Positions 54,448 through 62,671 of a stretch of DNA of 64,000 nt are shown here, one piece after another (position 1 is the first letter of the stretch; each line of letters opens with the position of its first letter). Position numbers and translations under genes: made by a program. The stretch covers positions 1 through 64,000 of the forward strand of contig NZ_JAJSLW010000019.1 in assembly GCF_021729145.1 (NCBI RefSeq). The letters run 5' to 3'. This stretch comes from Membranihabitans maritimus (GTDB taxonomy: Bacteria > Bacteroidota > Bacteroidia > Chitinophagales > Saprospiraceae). Below the pieces are notes generated by a model. It did not search any database. It saw nothing but the letters and a program-made list of their open reading frames with translations, and had not been told where the DNA came from.

Positions 54448-54743
54448 ACCTGAGTTCGATAAATTTTTAGGATTCAGAGCACTTGAGAATAGGGAGATTC
54501 GACTAAAAGGGGTGAATACATAGTGGACTATTTAGAGCTCCTTTTAGGAAGAAGATGCCTGTTTTCAAGTGTTGTTCGATAAAGTAAATTCTCAAGCTTG
54601 GATCGAGAAGGCGAATCTACTACGTTCCCTTTCTTTACTTTATCCCGATAAAGCTTCAGAAAGCTGCCACCGAATAACGGGGCAAGCCTTGTATATTCAC
54701 CTTCCGCTTCCTCTGAACCTATAACTATTCGTCGAGCTCAGGT
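54448..54743. mobile_element. 296-bp inverted-repeat element in the DUF1016 gene
   Basis: It is flanked by 5-bp target repeats TTTTG (54443-54447 and 54744-54748). Terminal inverted repeats of about 31 bp begin ACCTGAGTTCGATAAATTTT on one strand and ACCTGAGCTCGACGAATAGT on the other, both ending in TTCAGAG. It has no transposase, so it depends on a helper element. Removing it and one target copy restores the DUF1016 frame (Y-S-K-G-Q-T). Confidence 0.85.
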
Positions 54744-55025
54744 TTTTGAATAAATAAGGTAAAATTGCCTCATTTGTTTTAAGTTGGTTGCAGAAAACCC
54801 TTTCCCAAACTCACGAGTTAGAGTTTTTGATAGTTCTTGCAATAGCTTTTTTCCATATTCAGCTCTGTCTTGCCCGTTTTGTTCTTCTTCTACAATCATT
54901 CTTCCTATTTCGAAATAGGTTGTTACCATTGTCTGGTTAATAGTACGGACTACACTATTCCTTGCTGATTGTAGTAAATCTACAATTTGGGAATAGAATT
55001 TTTTATTTGTTGGTATATTGGTCAT
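54738..55025 (-). pseudogene. DUF1016 (YhcG-type) nuclease, N-terminal part
   Basis: About 95 residues from the ATG at 55025, the start shared with intact relatives (a longer frame exists but enters unrelated sequence). It has the DUF1016 N-terminal helices: VVRTINQTMVTTYFEIGRMI, VEEEQNGQDRAEYGKKLLQE, then NLKQMRQFYLIYSK, where the 296-bp element interrupts it. Confidence 0.82.
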
Positions 55026-55081
55026 AACTTTACAATCATGGACTATGCATTCAAAATAAACTTTGAATGGCTGCTCATCCA

Positions 55082-55212
55082 ATCCGTCAGAGAAGAATAA
55101 CCACTCAGGTCATCCCGGCCAATCACGGTTGGTAAATGTTCCTCATTGCCTCAGTTCCGAAAATAAGGAAAAATTTTAACTCAAAAAAGACGGGGTACAG
55201 TTCCTGGTTACT
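55082..55212 (+). repeat. Diverged 120-bp repeat, copy 2
   Basis: It shares ordered blocks with 51231-51345 (ATCCGTCA, AATAACC, AAAAAAGACGGGGT, TGGTTACT). It ends exactly where the GIY-YIG gene fragment is cut off, so its insertion or a deletion beside it truncated that gene. Confidence 0.55.
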
Positions 55213-55552
55213 TCAGTTCGCCTTTTTTTACGGCTATTAAAGCAGCTTTGAGGTCTTTAATCGTGCACTCAAACCATTCGCCTTCCGTGTGTTTAATGCC
55301 TTTTTGTTTCAGGTATCGATGCACATCAAAGTCTGTAAATACAGAGCCATCATTCCGCATAGCATTTTCTTCTAATACAATGCGATATTCTGCTCTTGTA
55401 GCTCCAATTTGTTCTTTGATACGTTCTTGGGCCGTACGGTTGGTGAAGCCAACTTTTGGCTGCCCTTTTCTTCCTGTATCATTGGGTAGCTCATAGGCGT
55501 ATATTGTTGGAGTGGCCTCAGATTTTTTTGGAAAGAACTCTTGTTTACTCAT
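55208..55552 (-). pseudogene. GIY-YIG-type nuclease/helicase, N-terminal fragment
   Basis: 114 residues with the T5orf172/GIY-YIG start: TIYAYELPNDTGRKGQPKVG, FTNRTAQERIKEQIGATRAE and GSVFTDFDVHRYLKQKGIKH. In Bacteroidota this domain usually heads a long DEAD-box helicase-like restriction protein. Here it ends after GEWFECTIKDLKAALIAVKK at a repeat. It overlaps the preceding DUF1016 gene by 8 bp. The short form could still be translated. Confidence 0.75.
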
Positions 55553-56540
55553 GATCCATTATTTTTTTGAATTCCTTTTCCAATTCTTCTTTCTTGGGCA
55601 AATACAATTGATATTTACTTGCTAGTATTTGGGTATTGTTTTTAGGTAAGGCAAATTCTACCATGGTGTTGTTTTTATCGGTACAAAGCAAAATGCCTAT
55701 GGATGGGTTTTCATCTTCCTGCTTTTCTGTGCGGTCGTAATAGTTTACGTACATCTGCAACTGCCCCAAATCCTGATGGGTGAGTTTGTGGGTTTTGATT
55801 TCTATTATCACAAAGCACCGCAATAGCCGATTGTAAAAGACCAGATCAATAAAAAATTCATCGTCCTCTATCTGAATGCGCTTTTGCCGAGCCACAAAAG
55901 AAAATCCATTACCCAACTCCAATAAAAAGGATTGCATATTGGTGATCAGGGCATTTTCTAAATCTTTCTCATAGTAGGCGGCTTGTGGTTTTAACCCTAA
56001 AAACTCCAATACCATCGGGTCTTTGATGATTTCTTTTGGGTTTTCCGGTTGGGCTTCTTTTTTAGCCACAGCCAGTACTTTTTCTTTGTCGTTGCTCAAG
56101 AGCAGGCGCTCATACAGCTGACTATTGATTTGTCGTTCCAACTGTCTTGAACTCCAGTTGTTGTTGCAGGTTTCTTCTATGTAGTAGCTGCGCTTATCTT
56201 CATCATCAATGCGGAGCAATAATTTGTATTGTGTCCAGTTCAATTGCGCACGCAATGCGTGCGTATTTGGGAACGTGTTGTAAAACTGCCTGCAGGTTTC
56301 CAATTGCCTGACCGAAAAGCCACTCCCAAAATCTTTTTCCAGCTCTTTGGCAAGATTCTTTATTAAAAAAGCGCCATAATCTGCACGCTCCTTGCCCTGT
56401 TGTTCTTCCTCTACAATGTGCCTACCAATTTGCCAGTACATGAGTACGCGTTCTTGGTTTACGGCTCTTACCGCATTGGCCTGAGCCCCTGCAATGATTT
56501 GCTTAACAGCTTGTATGAATGATTTAGACAGCTGACTCAT
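55545..56540 (-). CDS. DUF1016 (YhcG-type) PD-(D/E)xK nuclease-domain protein
   Basis: The 331-residue protein is intact. The N-terminal helical domain (residues 1-110) has GRHIVEEEQQGKERADYGAF. The C-terminal nuclease-like domain (about 190-325) has FFIDLVFYNRLLRCFVIIEI and THKLTHQDLGQLQMYVNYYD, with the I-E-I-K acidic-x-lysine pair. It is a paralogue of the broken copy at 53666-55025. Near residue 92 (T-H-A-L-R-A) the DNA forms the palindrome ACGCACGCATTGCGTGCG, also seen in part at about 56560. It lies inside a decayed restriction locus. Confidence 0.88.
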   Translation of the reverse strand: MSQLSKSFIQAVKQIIAGAQANAVRAVNQERVLMYWQIGRHIVEEEQQGKERADYGAFLIKNLAKELEKDFGSGFSVRQLETCRQFYNTFPNTHALRAQLNWTQYKLLLRIDDEDKRSYYIEETCNNNWSSRQLERQINSQLYERLLLSNDKEKVLAVAKKEAQPENPKEIIKDPMVLEFLGLKPQAAYYEKDLENALITNMQSFLLELGNGFSFVARQKRIQIEDDEFFIDLVFYNRLLRCFVIIEIKTHKLTHQDLGQLQMYVNYYDRTEKQEDENPSIGILLCTDKNNTMVEFALPKNNTQILASKYQLYLPKKEELEKEFKKIMDHE

Positions 56541-56688
56541 AGGCTAAAATGAAATTGTGCACGCACTGCGTGCGGAATTTGTAAAAACCAACCTTTAGCT
56601 GGCCTTTTCTGCTGCCATCATTGGGTAGCTTGTAGGCGTAGATTGTTGGTGTAGCCACCGATTTTTTTGAAAAGAATTCTTTACTCAT
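56524..56688 (-). pseudogene. Second GIY-YIG-type N-terminal stub
   Basis: An ATG at 56688 opens ATPTIYAYKLPNDGSRKGQL within the first 35 residues, matching the 55552 gene at about three quarters of positions. After L-K-V-G-F the sequence changes and ends 20 codons later. It overlaps the preceding methylase tail by four bases (ATGA), an original operon junction. The DUF1016 gene appears to have been inserted here. Confidence 0.7.
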
Positions 56689-56876
56689 ATATTTCTGATT
56701 TTAGAGTCGATAAATTCCCATTCTTCATCTGAAATTTTCCATCTCTTCCTTAAAATTTCATCACCATAAAGCTTGTCATACTGATTCAAATGTGGCACGA
56801 ACATGAATTTTTCACGTTTGATATCCTGTGAAACAACAGCCTGTAACAAAAGGAAGCGTACAATTGCTACCAGCAA
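56685..56876 (-). pseudogene. Eco57I-type methylase, C-terminal remnant
   Basis: The last about 45 codons read REKFMFVPHLNQYDKLYGDE and RWKISDEEWEFIDSKIRNI, the characteristic end of Eco57I-like restriction-modification methylases. Everything upstream is missing. The four-base overlap with the GIY-YIG stub shows the two were once one operon. Confidence 0.6.
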
Positions 56877-57486
56877 CGAGAACTACACAAATTTCGGTAA
56901 ACATGCATACATAAAAAATGGCAATCAGGAATACACAATTTCATGGTGAGTTATTTTTGTTTTCAGATTTATCTTAAACATTATTCAGGTTAATTTAACA
57001 AATAGAAAATAAATTCCAAAATGAAATGCCGATCCTCTTGATCCCCTGGCCTCGCAGTCGCATTCGTACCATTTGTTTGATCGGTGACATGGAATTTGGT
57101 TTTCCGGCCATTCCGATCCGGTTTTAAACGGTTTACAAAACTATTTAAAAAACTCCAAAACCCTACCATAAAGGGGGCAGTATACTCCGGAATAAAACCC
57201 GAAAGGGGTCAGTATACTCCGGTACGTTTTCCACATTTTTAACACTTAGGGGGTCAGTATACGCCGGAATGTCAGTTCAAACTCCCGACTTCCAACATCC
57301 CAGTCTGGGGGTCAACATACTCCGGCTTCTCCACATTTAGTGCTCCTTTGGCGCAAGTGGAACCGAAATGGCTGGCACAAATTGAACCGTTATATCCACG
57401 AAGTTTAGCAAGAGACCAAATGCTCAGCTTTAACCGTTCGGCTCGCACATTATACAGCTACAATATGGGCGGTAGTGATTCCCTTT
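56877..57486. other. Gene-free region with IS21-like terminal repeats
   Basis: About 610 bases. The right half carries four GGGGTCAGTATACTCCGG units and one CCGAAATGGCTGGCACA motif, patterns I associate with the multiple-repeat ends of IS21-family elements. No transposase fragment is recognisable. The left half appears empty. Confidence 0.55.
57172..57327 (+). repeat. Four copies of an IS21-end-like repeat
   Basis: Units of about 22 bp start at 57172, 57203, 57247 and 57304, with consensus GGGG(T/G)CA(G/A)(T/C)ATAC(T/G)CCGGAAT, all in the same orientation and unevenly spaced. They are probably the transposase-binding repeats of one end of a lost insertion sequence. Confidence 0.65.
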
Positions 57487-57900
57487 TTAGTTAATTTCTC
57501 CATCAAACTTTTTTATAGCCTCTTTGGTAACAGGTGTAAACAAGTTCACAAGATTCCCATCAGGGTCACGGATTAAAAGGGATTTATTGCCCCAGGGCAA
57601 GGTCGTGGGTTTCTGAACTATATAATTTCCAAGATAATTAGCCAGTCTTTCATACTCTTTCTCTACATCTTCTACTCTAAATTCTATTATAGTACTACGA
57701 TTATGACCTGACTGAGCAACTTTGTCTCCCCCAAAAAACTGTAATGTGTTGGTGCTGCCAATTGCTAAAGTTGCAGATTGGGTTTTAAGTTCAGCGAAGT
57801 CCGGGGTATACTTTACTGCGGGCACTCCTGTTATGTGTTCATAAAATTTTATTAAGTCATTGATGTTGGCTGTAATAATTCGGATTGATACTAAATTCAT
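57487..57900 (-). CDS. VOC family (glyoxalase-like) protein
   Basis: The 137-residue protein has two beta-alpha-beta halves of the VOC fold: SIRIITANINDLIKFYEHIT at the start and NKSLLIRDPDGNLVNLFTPV at the end, the latter with the usual metal-ligand region D-P-D-G-N. It is distinct in sequence from the VOC protein at 40007. It is monocistronic. Confidence 0.87.
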   Translation of the reverse strand: MNLVSIRIITANINDLIKFYEHITGVPAVKYTPDFAELKTQSATLAIGSTNTLQFFGGDKVAQSGHNRSTIIEFRVEDVEKEYERLANYLGNYIVQKPTTLPWGNKSLLIRDPDGNLVNLFTPVTKEAIKKFDGEIN

Positions 57901-58497
57901 TTTGCTGTTTTTGTTAATTATATAGCAAAAGTAATCCGGGGTTATGACAGGAGTTTGTCATGGATATTAAAGTTTTTTTTGGTATTTATTTGTTTTTGAA
58001 CAAATAGTATAGCTTATGACACCGGCAGGTGCCGGAAAGCATGCGATGACTTTTTCACCCCTGGAGGTGGCCCGGCACTATTTGCCTCTTACTATTCCGG
58101 AAAGTACCTTTTTTGTGTGCGAGGTTTTCAATTATTTCATATACATCCTGCCCTGCTCCTCAAGACTCTTGGCTCGCAACAAGTGGGGACAATACGACCG
58201 GATTATATATATGCATGGCGTAGAAGCCGAATGGGTAAATGGCGTATAGCACAAAGCCCCATACCAGGAACTACAATCAAGATTGGAAGGCTTAAATCGA
58301 GTGGCTCCATTTCTATGACGGAAATTAGGTCAAATTGACAAACCGCCGCACTTGGCTTGTACCGATGACTATCGGTGAGACTCGTACGCCTGGTGGTGTG
58401 CCCCGACAAGTATGCCTATGGCAAGAGGCGCACTCCGTTCAAATTATCCCGAAAGTAGCCTTCTACTGTATTACCTGCTGCCATTTTATTCAGAAGT
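57901..58497. other. Gene-poor region
   Basis: About 600 bases. Plus-strand frames near 58016-58340 read like decayed coding sequence (EVARHYLPLTIPESTFFV) but match nothing I can name. The stretch at about 58365-58410 (GGTGAGACTCGTACGCC, TGGTGGTGTG) faintly recalls group II intron RNA, but without a reverse transcriptase I do not call one. Confidence 0.35.
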
Positions 58498-59424
58498 TCA
58501 ATTTTTTTGTTCAGTAAATACGGTTTTTGTAAGTTCAAGACTACCATTCCACAGGTCTTTTTGAAAATCTTTGTTATAGGAATCGATTGACGTTCTAACC
58601 ACTTTACCATCTGAGAAGTAAATTCCTTTCAAGTCTTTGTATTTACCCGAATAAGCAAGATTTGCCAGATTTCTTCCTGCTTGAGCGGGCGTATGTATGT
58701 TGCTTTTGAACAAAGTCAAAACAGGAAAGATATTTTTCCATAAAAACCGCATTACAGGTGAGTATGTTTTGGCAAGTCCTGTACCCGGTGTCATTCCGGG
58801 GTCATAAGCGTTTACCCGAATATTAGTATGCTGTAATCGATTTTGTAATTCATAAACTGTCATAATGTTGCACAGTTTGGAGGTTGAATACCTTCGTTGA
58901 CCCACAATATTTTGTTTTTCGGAAGTTTCTTTTGGAAAAGCAAGTTCCTGGGCAGTTGTATAAATAGGGGGTTCTATGGGGGTTTTAAGAGCCGGGTCGT
59001 GTGTTTCGCTTGAAGTAAATGTGATATGACAATCACTTTTCATAAAGGGAAGTAATTGCATTGTCAATGCAAAGGCTCCTAAGTGATTTACTCCAAAAGT
59101 TTGTTCAAATCCATCTTTGGTATATTGGGTTTTCCCAATATATTGTACACCTGCATTGTTTAACAGGATAGAAATAGAGAGACTCTTTTCCTTTGATAAT
59201 TTTTCTGAAAATTGACGGATGGATTGCAATGATGCCAAATCCAATTCCAGGTATTTTAGGTTGTTATGACCTGTTTTATCTTTTATCTTTTCAATTACTT
59301 CTTTTCCTGCTTTTATATTTCTGGCAGGAATGATAATTTGTTCATTTTTGGCCATGCGTGCCATTTGTAAGGCGCATTGGAAACCAATTCCGCTGGTCGC
59401 TCCTGTAATAATTATTGAATCCAT
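58498..59424 (-). CDS. Short-chain dehydrogenase/reductase
   Basis: The 308-residue protein has a Rossmann fold with the cofactor motif T-G-A-T-S-G-I-G at residues 6-13, the structural N-N-A-G near 89 and the catalytic Y-S-T-S-K near 179 (Y-x-x-x-K). The pattern resembles retinol-dehydrogenase/protochlorophyllide-reductase-like SDRs. The substrate is unknown. It lies downstream of a Crp/Fnr-type regulator on the same strand, about 80 bp apart, which may control it. Confidence 0.9.
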   Translation of the reverse strand: MDSIIITGATSGIGFQCALQMARMAKNEQIIIPARNIKAGKEVIEKIKDKTGHNNLKYLELDLASLQSIRQFSEKLSKEKSLSISILLNNAGVQYIGKTQYTKDGFEQTFGVNHLGAFALTMQLLPFMKSDCHITFTSSETHDPALKTPIEPPIYTTAQELAFPKETSEKQNIVGQRRYSTSKLCNIMTVYELQNRLQHTNIRVNAYDPGMTPGTGLAKTYSPVMRFLWKNIFPVLTLFKSNIHTPAQAGRNLANLAYSGKYKDLKGIYFSDGKVVRTSIDSYNKDFQKDLWNGSLELTKTVFTEQKN

Positions 59425-59505
59425 AGTTTTTGCTTTTTAATTAAATGATGGAGTAAAGTTCATCACTTTGAAAGCAAAAACTTTTGTCATTTGGCAAATA
59501 GTGAT

Positions 59506-60072
59506 TTAAATACTCCTTCTTATTCTGCTCAGTGATGATTGGGTGATTCCCAGGTAGGAAGCGAGATAGGATAGTGGAATTCTATTAGCTAAATTCGGAA
59601 ATTTCTCCAGGAAATTTAAATACCTTGTAGTGGCATCTTCTGCCAACATTGGACTTAGTTTGTTTACTTTATCAACCAATGCTTTTTCTGTTATTTTGTT
59701 GATAATGCCGTCCCACTGAATGATAGTGGCTGACAAATCGTTGAGTGATTCTGTAGCAAATACAAGTAGTGTACAATCTGTTACAGCCTGTACATATTCT
59801 GAAGAGGGGATTTTTTGATTGAAGCTGTTTATGTCCACAGCAAAATTGTTTTCATCAACAAAGTATTTGGTGATTTCATCCCCTTCGCTGTTATAGTAAC
59901 ATACCCGTAAAATACCTTCTTCAATAAAAGCTACTTGTTTTGGTATTTTCCCTGCTTCGGAAAAGTATTCTCCTTTTTTCAACTCCGATACATTTACTTT
60001 TCTTTTTATCAGGTCAATTTGCTGTTGATTTAATTGCCCAAATTCCAAGAGATAGTTTATTAAATGGTCCAT
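59506..60072 (-). CDS. Crp/Fnr family transcriptional regulator
   Basis: The protein has 188 residues from the ATG at 60072; a GTG two codons upstream is possible. The cyclic-nucleotide-binding-like beta roll (about 20-110) has LKKGEYFSEAGKIPKQVAFI, and a short C-terminal HTH has IPLSYLASYLGITQSSLSRI. No Cys cluster for an iron-sulfur centre is seen. It probably regulates the adjacent SDR gene. Confidence 0.88.
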   Translation of the reverse strand: MDHLINYLLEFGQLNQQQIDLIKRKVNVSELKKGEYFSEAGKIPKQVAFIEEGILRVCYYNSEGDEITKYFVDENNFAVDINSFNQKIPSSEYVQAVTDCTLLVFATESLNDLSATIIQWDGIINKITEKALVDKVNKLSPMLAEDATTRYLNFLEKFPNLANRIPLSYLASYLGITQSSLSRIRRSI

Positions 60073-60078
60073 AGACAC

Positions 60079-60303
60079 AAATATTTGTATTATAATTTAA
60101 TAGGAATTTGTCATATGGCAAAAAGTTTGGTTTTTGGCTGCAGGCAACGGTCCCGGCTATGGGTAGTGCGGTATTTCAAGGCACTTCACTTTCAGTTTGC
60201 ACGAACACAAGCCAGGGCATGTCTTTATGATTTAAATTTACGAAAAAAACATTAAAGCATAGCTTGGCGGAATAGCAGCACAGACATTTCGGTTGTCCCT
60301 TAA
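60079..60303. repeat. Cassette-border palindrome S5 and leader
   Basis: The left arm at about 60143-60190 is CAACGGTCCCGGC, GGTAGTGCGG and CACTTCACTTTC. The right arm continues into the duplicated module as CCCGCATTACGTATAACC (60305-60322). CCGCA and TGCGG pair across about 130 bases. The arms resemble those of S3. Confidence 0.55.
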
Positions 60304-60354
60304 ACCCGCATTACGTATAACCTGTGCTAGCGGCTGCCTTTTATTTTTTCGGTT

Positions 60355-60900
60355 CTATGGGAGCTTTTTCTGTCTTCCCCAGGCAATAAATATATACCCA
60401 TGACGCTTGATTTTGACCGGTTTCTGCGGAGGGAAATGCCCCCTTCCTTCATCGTCAATACTCGCCGTAGCTACGGCTATGCCTGCGTTTATCTCTTCGG
60501 CATCGTCCATTTTCCTCTGCCCATCGAGCCGGTCAAACCAAAACGCCACGGGTATAGCAGAAAGTAAAATGAATATGTTAAATCCTATTTGGTTTTCTTC
60601 TCCTCTTATAATGTGAAATATAACTGCTGAAATCATTAGAGCTATTGTTCCATAGGCAGCATATATTGTCATTTTTGGTTGAATTCGAAGTAGGGAAGGC
60701 AAGGTCAATCCGAAACCTGCTAATAAGTCAAAAATGCCTGAAATAGTAACTAATTCAGGGTTTTCTTTTATCCATAACCAAGGTAGTTCATTTGGCCGAA
60801 ATAATTTCATTCCACCTGCCCAAATAAATGTTACAGCCAAAAGGACCTGAAATATCCATAAGGCAATAGTAAGCACTTTGGTTTTCATTTGATTCGTCAT
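60355..60900 (-). CDS. DoxX family protein with in-frame element insertion
   Basis: The first about 115 residues equal copy 1 (50172-50570). A 162-bp element then inserts 54 codons without breaking the frame (it contributes AEEINAGIAVATASIDDEGR). The native sequence F-I-A-W-G-R-Q-K-K resumes, but a missing T shortens the tail to L-P. The product has 181 residues instead of 132. The insertion falls within the last membrane segment (F-I-L-L-S-A-I), so function is doubtful. Confidence 0.8.
   Translation of the reverse strand: MTNQMKTKVLTIALWIFQVLLAVTFIWAGGMKLFRPNELPWLWIKENPELVTISGIFDLLAGFGLTLPSLLRIQPKMTIYAAYGTIALMISAVIFHIIRGEENQIGFNIFILLSAIPVAFWFDRLDGQRKMDDAEEINAGIAVATASIDDEGRGHFPPQKPVKIKRHGYIFIAWGRQKKLP
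60395..60556. mobile_element. 162-bp MITE-like element in doxX copy 2
   Basis: Comparison with copy 1 shows an exact insertion with TATA repeated on both sides (or TA if the outer bases belong to the element). The ends are imperfect inverted repeats of about 26 bp: TACCCATGACGC and TTTGACCGG on one strand, TACCCGTGGCGT and TTTGACCGG on the other. The core GCCGTAGCTACGGC is palindromic. It has no transposase. TA-type target repeats suggest IS630/Tc1-like mobilisation (inference). Confidence 0.85.
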
Positions 60901-60972
60901 TGTATGTATGTTTTTAGTTTATGCAACACGAAATTATGTACATTTACTATCAAATTTATATTACTATATTGT

Positions 60973-60988
60973 TGGATAGCACTATCCA
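60973..60988. promoter_or_regulatory. Probable HxlR operator, copy 2
   Basis: The same TGGATAG-CA-CTATCCA inverted repeat as at 50643-50658, in the duplicated promoter. Confidence 0.55.
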
Positions 60989-61019
60989 TTAGGAAAGTAA
61001 TGTGTTTAAAATTGAAATT

Positions 61020-61358
61020 ATGTTGTCAAAAGGTGGTTGTCCAAAAACAATGCTTTCCATTAAAGATGCTCTTGAGGTTCTTGAAGGGAAATGGAAATTA
61101 TTGATTTTATTTTCTTTATCTGGTGGTCCAAAACGATTTAAAGAGATAAGTAGGGAAGTTGTTGGTATAACAGATAAAACCTTATCAAAAGAACTGAAAC
61201 TGTTGGTAACAAATCAATTAGTTAAAAGAGAAGTGTTTGACACTTTTCCTCCAAAAGTCCAATATTCAATCACGGAACACGGAATGTCTTTGGAAAAAGT
61301 CTTGGACGAATTACATTTTTGGGGTTTGTTTCACAGAAAAAAAATAATCGGAAAATAG
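61020..61358 (+). CDS. HxlR family transcriptional regulator, duplicate
   Basis: Identical in protein sequence to the gene at 50690-51028, including the G-G-C-P cysteine and winged helix. It is divergent from the altered doxX copy. Two copies of repressor and operator should cross-regulate. Confidence 0.88.
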   Translation: MLSKGGCPKTMLSIKDALEVLEGKWKLLILFSLSGGPKRFKEISREVVGITDKTLSKELKLLVTNQLVKREVFDTFPPKVQYSITEHGMSLEKVLDELHFWGLFHRKKIIGK

Positions 61359-61608
61359 CTTCTTTCGATGGGTTCTTTTCGATTGCCGATAATTGGTTTA
61401 TATTACGTACCTTTCTTCCTCATTATTTCAATGTAGGTTTGTACCAGGGAATTTGCCAATGGGACCGGATGGTTATTCTCATTTTCCCCTTTTACAATCG
61501 TTTGGCACCAATCTAACCGAAATGGCTGGCACACACTGAACCGTTATATCCGTTATAGCTCGATTTATTTTAGAACCTCCCTCAAATTTAGTAATTTAGA
61601 CATCGTCT

Positions 61609-61881
61609 ATGAAATCCGTATCCAACGAAAACGACTTCCTCTATGGATACCTGTGGGAGAATCAGTTCCGCGAGATTCCCTACTCCGGACAATTAAGTCA
61701 CTCAGGTCATTACATCCTATGGAAAAAGGTAGTCAAAAATACCACCTACAAGATATTCGCCCTTTGGGATTTACGAGGGGTGAATACCTGTTATTTCCTG
61801 GAAACCGTCCGGGACGATCAGTATTCCATCCGGATGTTTGAATCGAATGCGGAGGTGGAGTTGTTTGGGAATTCAATTTAA
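61609..61881 (+). CDS. Hypothetical protein
   Basis: The 90-residue protein is rich in Tyr and Trp (ENDFLYGYLWENQFREIPYS) with alternating hydrophobic residues. No signal or membrane helix is seen. I do not recognise it. It directly follows the duplicated module and precedes another small gene by about 20 bp. Confidence 0.5.
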   Translation: MKSVSNENDFLYGYLWENQFREIPYSGQLSHSGHYILWKKVVKNTTYKIFALWDLRGVNTCYFLETVRDDQYSIRMFESNAEVELFGNSI

Positions 61882-61902
61882 TAACCTATAAAACTTTTGA
61901 AA

Positions 61903-62172
61903 ATGGAAAATGAACTAGTTAAGAAACTAACAAAGGCTTCACAAGAAAATGTTCGATTAAGAAGTAGAGCAAAAAATGAAATAGATAAACTTTTATTCGG
62001 AGTTTTCGGTGAAGGAAGTTCAAATCCTGAATATAAATTGCCACATAAATTACGATCAGCTCTTAAGGATGTATTGGGAACGAAATATATTGACATTAAT
62101 AAATACGTATTAGACGGTGTTGCTATTTGGTTTAGTGGGGGACCCTCTACTGAATTAGATATTGTCGATTAA
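61903..62172 (+). CDS. Hypothetical protein
   Basis: The protein has 89 residues from the ATG at 61903. A charged helical N-terminus (ENELVKKLTKASQENVRLRS) is followed by PEYKLPHKLRSALKDVLGTK. No family is recognised. Codon use is AT-rich, like the neighbouring upstream gene, and spacing suggests a two-gene unit. Confidence 0.5.
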   Translation: MENELVKKLTKASQENVRLRSRAKNEIDKLLFGVFGEGSSNPEYKLPHKLRSALKDVLGTKYIDINKYVLDGVAIWFSGGPSTELDIVD

Positions 62173-62355
62173 CTTCACCTTCCCACCTTTCACCCGCTCA
62201 TACAGCGTCCGATCACTTTCCGCATGATAGTGATCCGGTATAAACACTTCGGCCAATTCTGCGTGTTCCAGAAGGATCATGGAAACCTGGACTTTTACCC
62301 AGTGACAAACAATTTTCCAGGCTGCGGGTTCGATCCTGGCTTTGATCCGTTCCAA
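62155..62355 (-). pseudogene. Possible C-terminal protein remnant
   Basis: The minus-strand frame ends ERIKARIEPAAWKIVCHWVK, VQVSMILLEHAELAEVFIPD, then Y-E-R-V-K-G-G-K, a coherent protein-like sequence that stays open further upstream without a good start. I do not recognise it. The opposing plus-strand frame (62224-62499) is less protein-like. Confidence 0.35.
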
Positions 62356-62671
62356 AGGTTGGAGAAGCCGGAGTTTTACAAGTGGGGCAATATTATGGAA
62401 GGAGATGTATCTATTTCATTGATAGTAGACAGGTGTATAGGTTTGTTGTCGAGGAGGCCAATGCCTGGATGGATTCAGAGGGTTAATGCTATGATATGAA
62501 ACTTCTGCTCAAAATTGGTATAGTTTTCATATGCTTGCTTTTGCAGTGTTTTTTCTCCACCGAATGGGTAAATTAACATTTAGTTTTTAAATTGGTTCAG
62601 TGACAAATAACAAAGTAGGGGTTTAATGCTACAATTTTTCATAGATAAAATGCAGGTAAATTTAGATTAGC
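62356..62671. other. Gene-free stretch before the last gene
   Basis: About 315 bases. Nothing is recognised apart from the probable promoter of the following gene. Confidence 0.4.

Larger units (their letters stand above)
60304..61551. repeat. Duplicated DoxX/HxlR module, copy 2
   Basis: 1248 bp, equal to copy 1 (50135-51221) plus a 162-bp inserted element and minus one T in a homopolymer. A handful of substitutions separate the copies, most in the last 130 bases. Confidence 0.9.

Noticed and set aside
58330-58430. Possible group II intron RNA (GGTGAGACTCGTACGCC...GGTGGTGTG)
   Set aside because: The likeness is short, no domain V could be drawn and no reverse transcriptase gene is present.
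62224-62499. 91-codon plus-strand frame opposite the protein-like minus-strand remnant
   Set aside because: Composition rich in Cys, Phe and Pro and the better protein-like signal on the other strand suggest a shadow frame.
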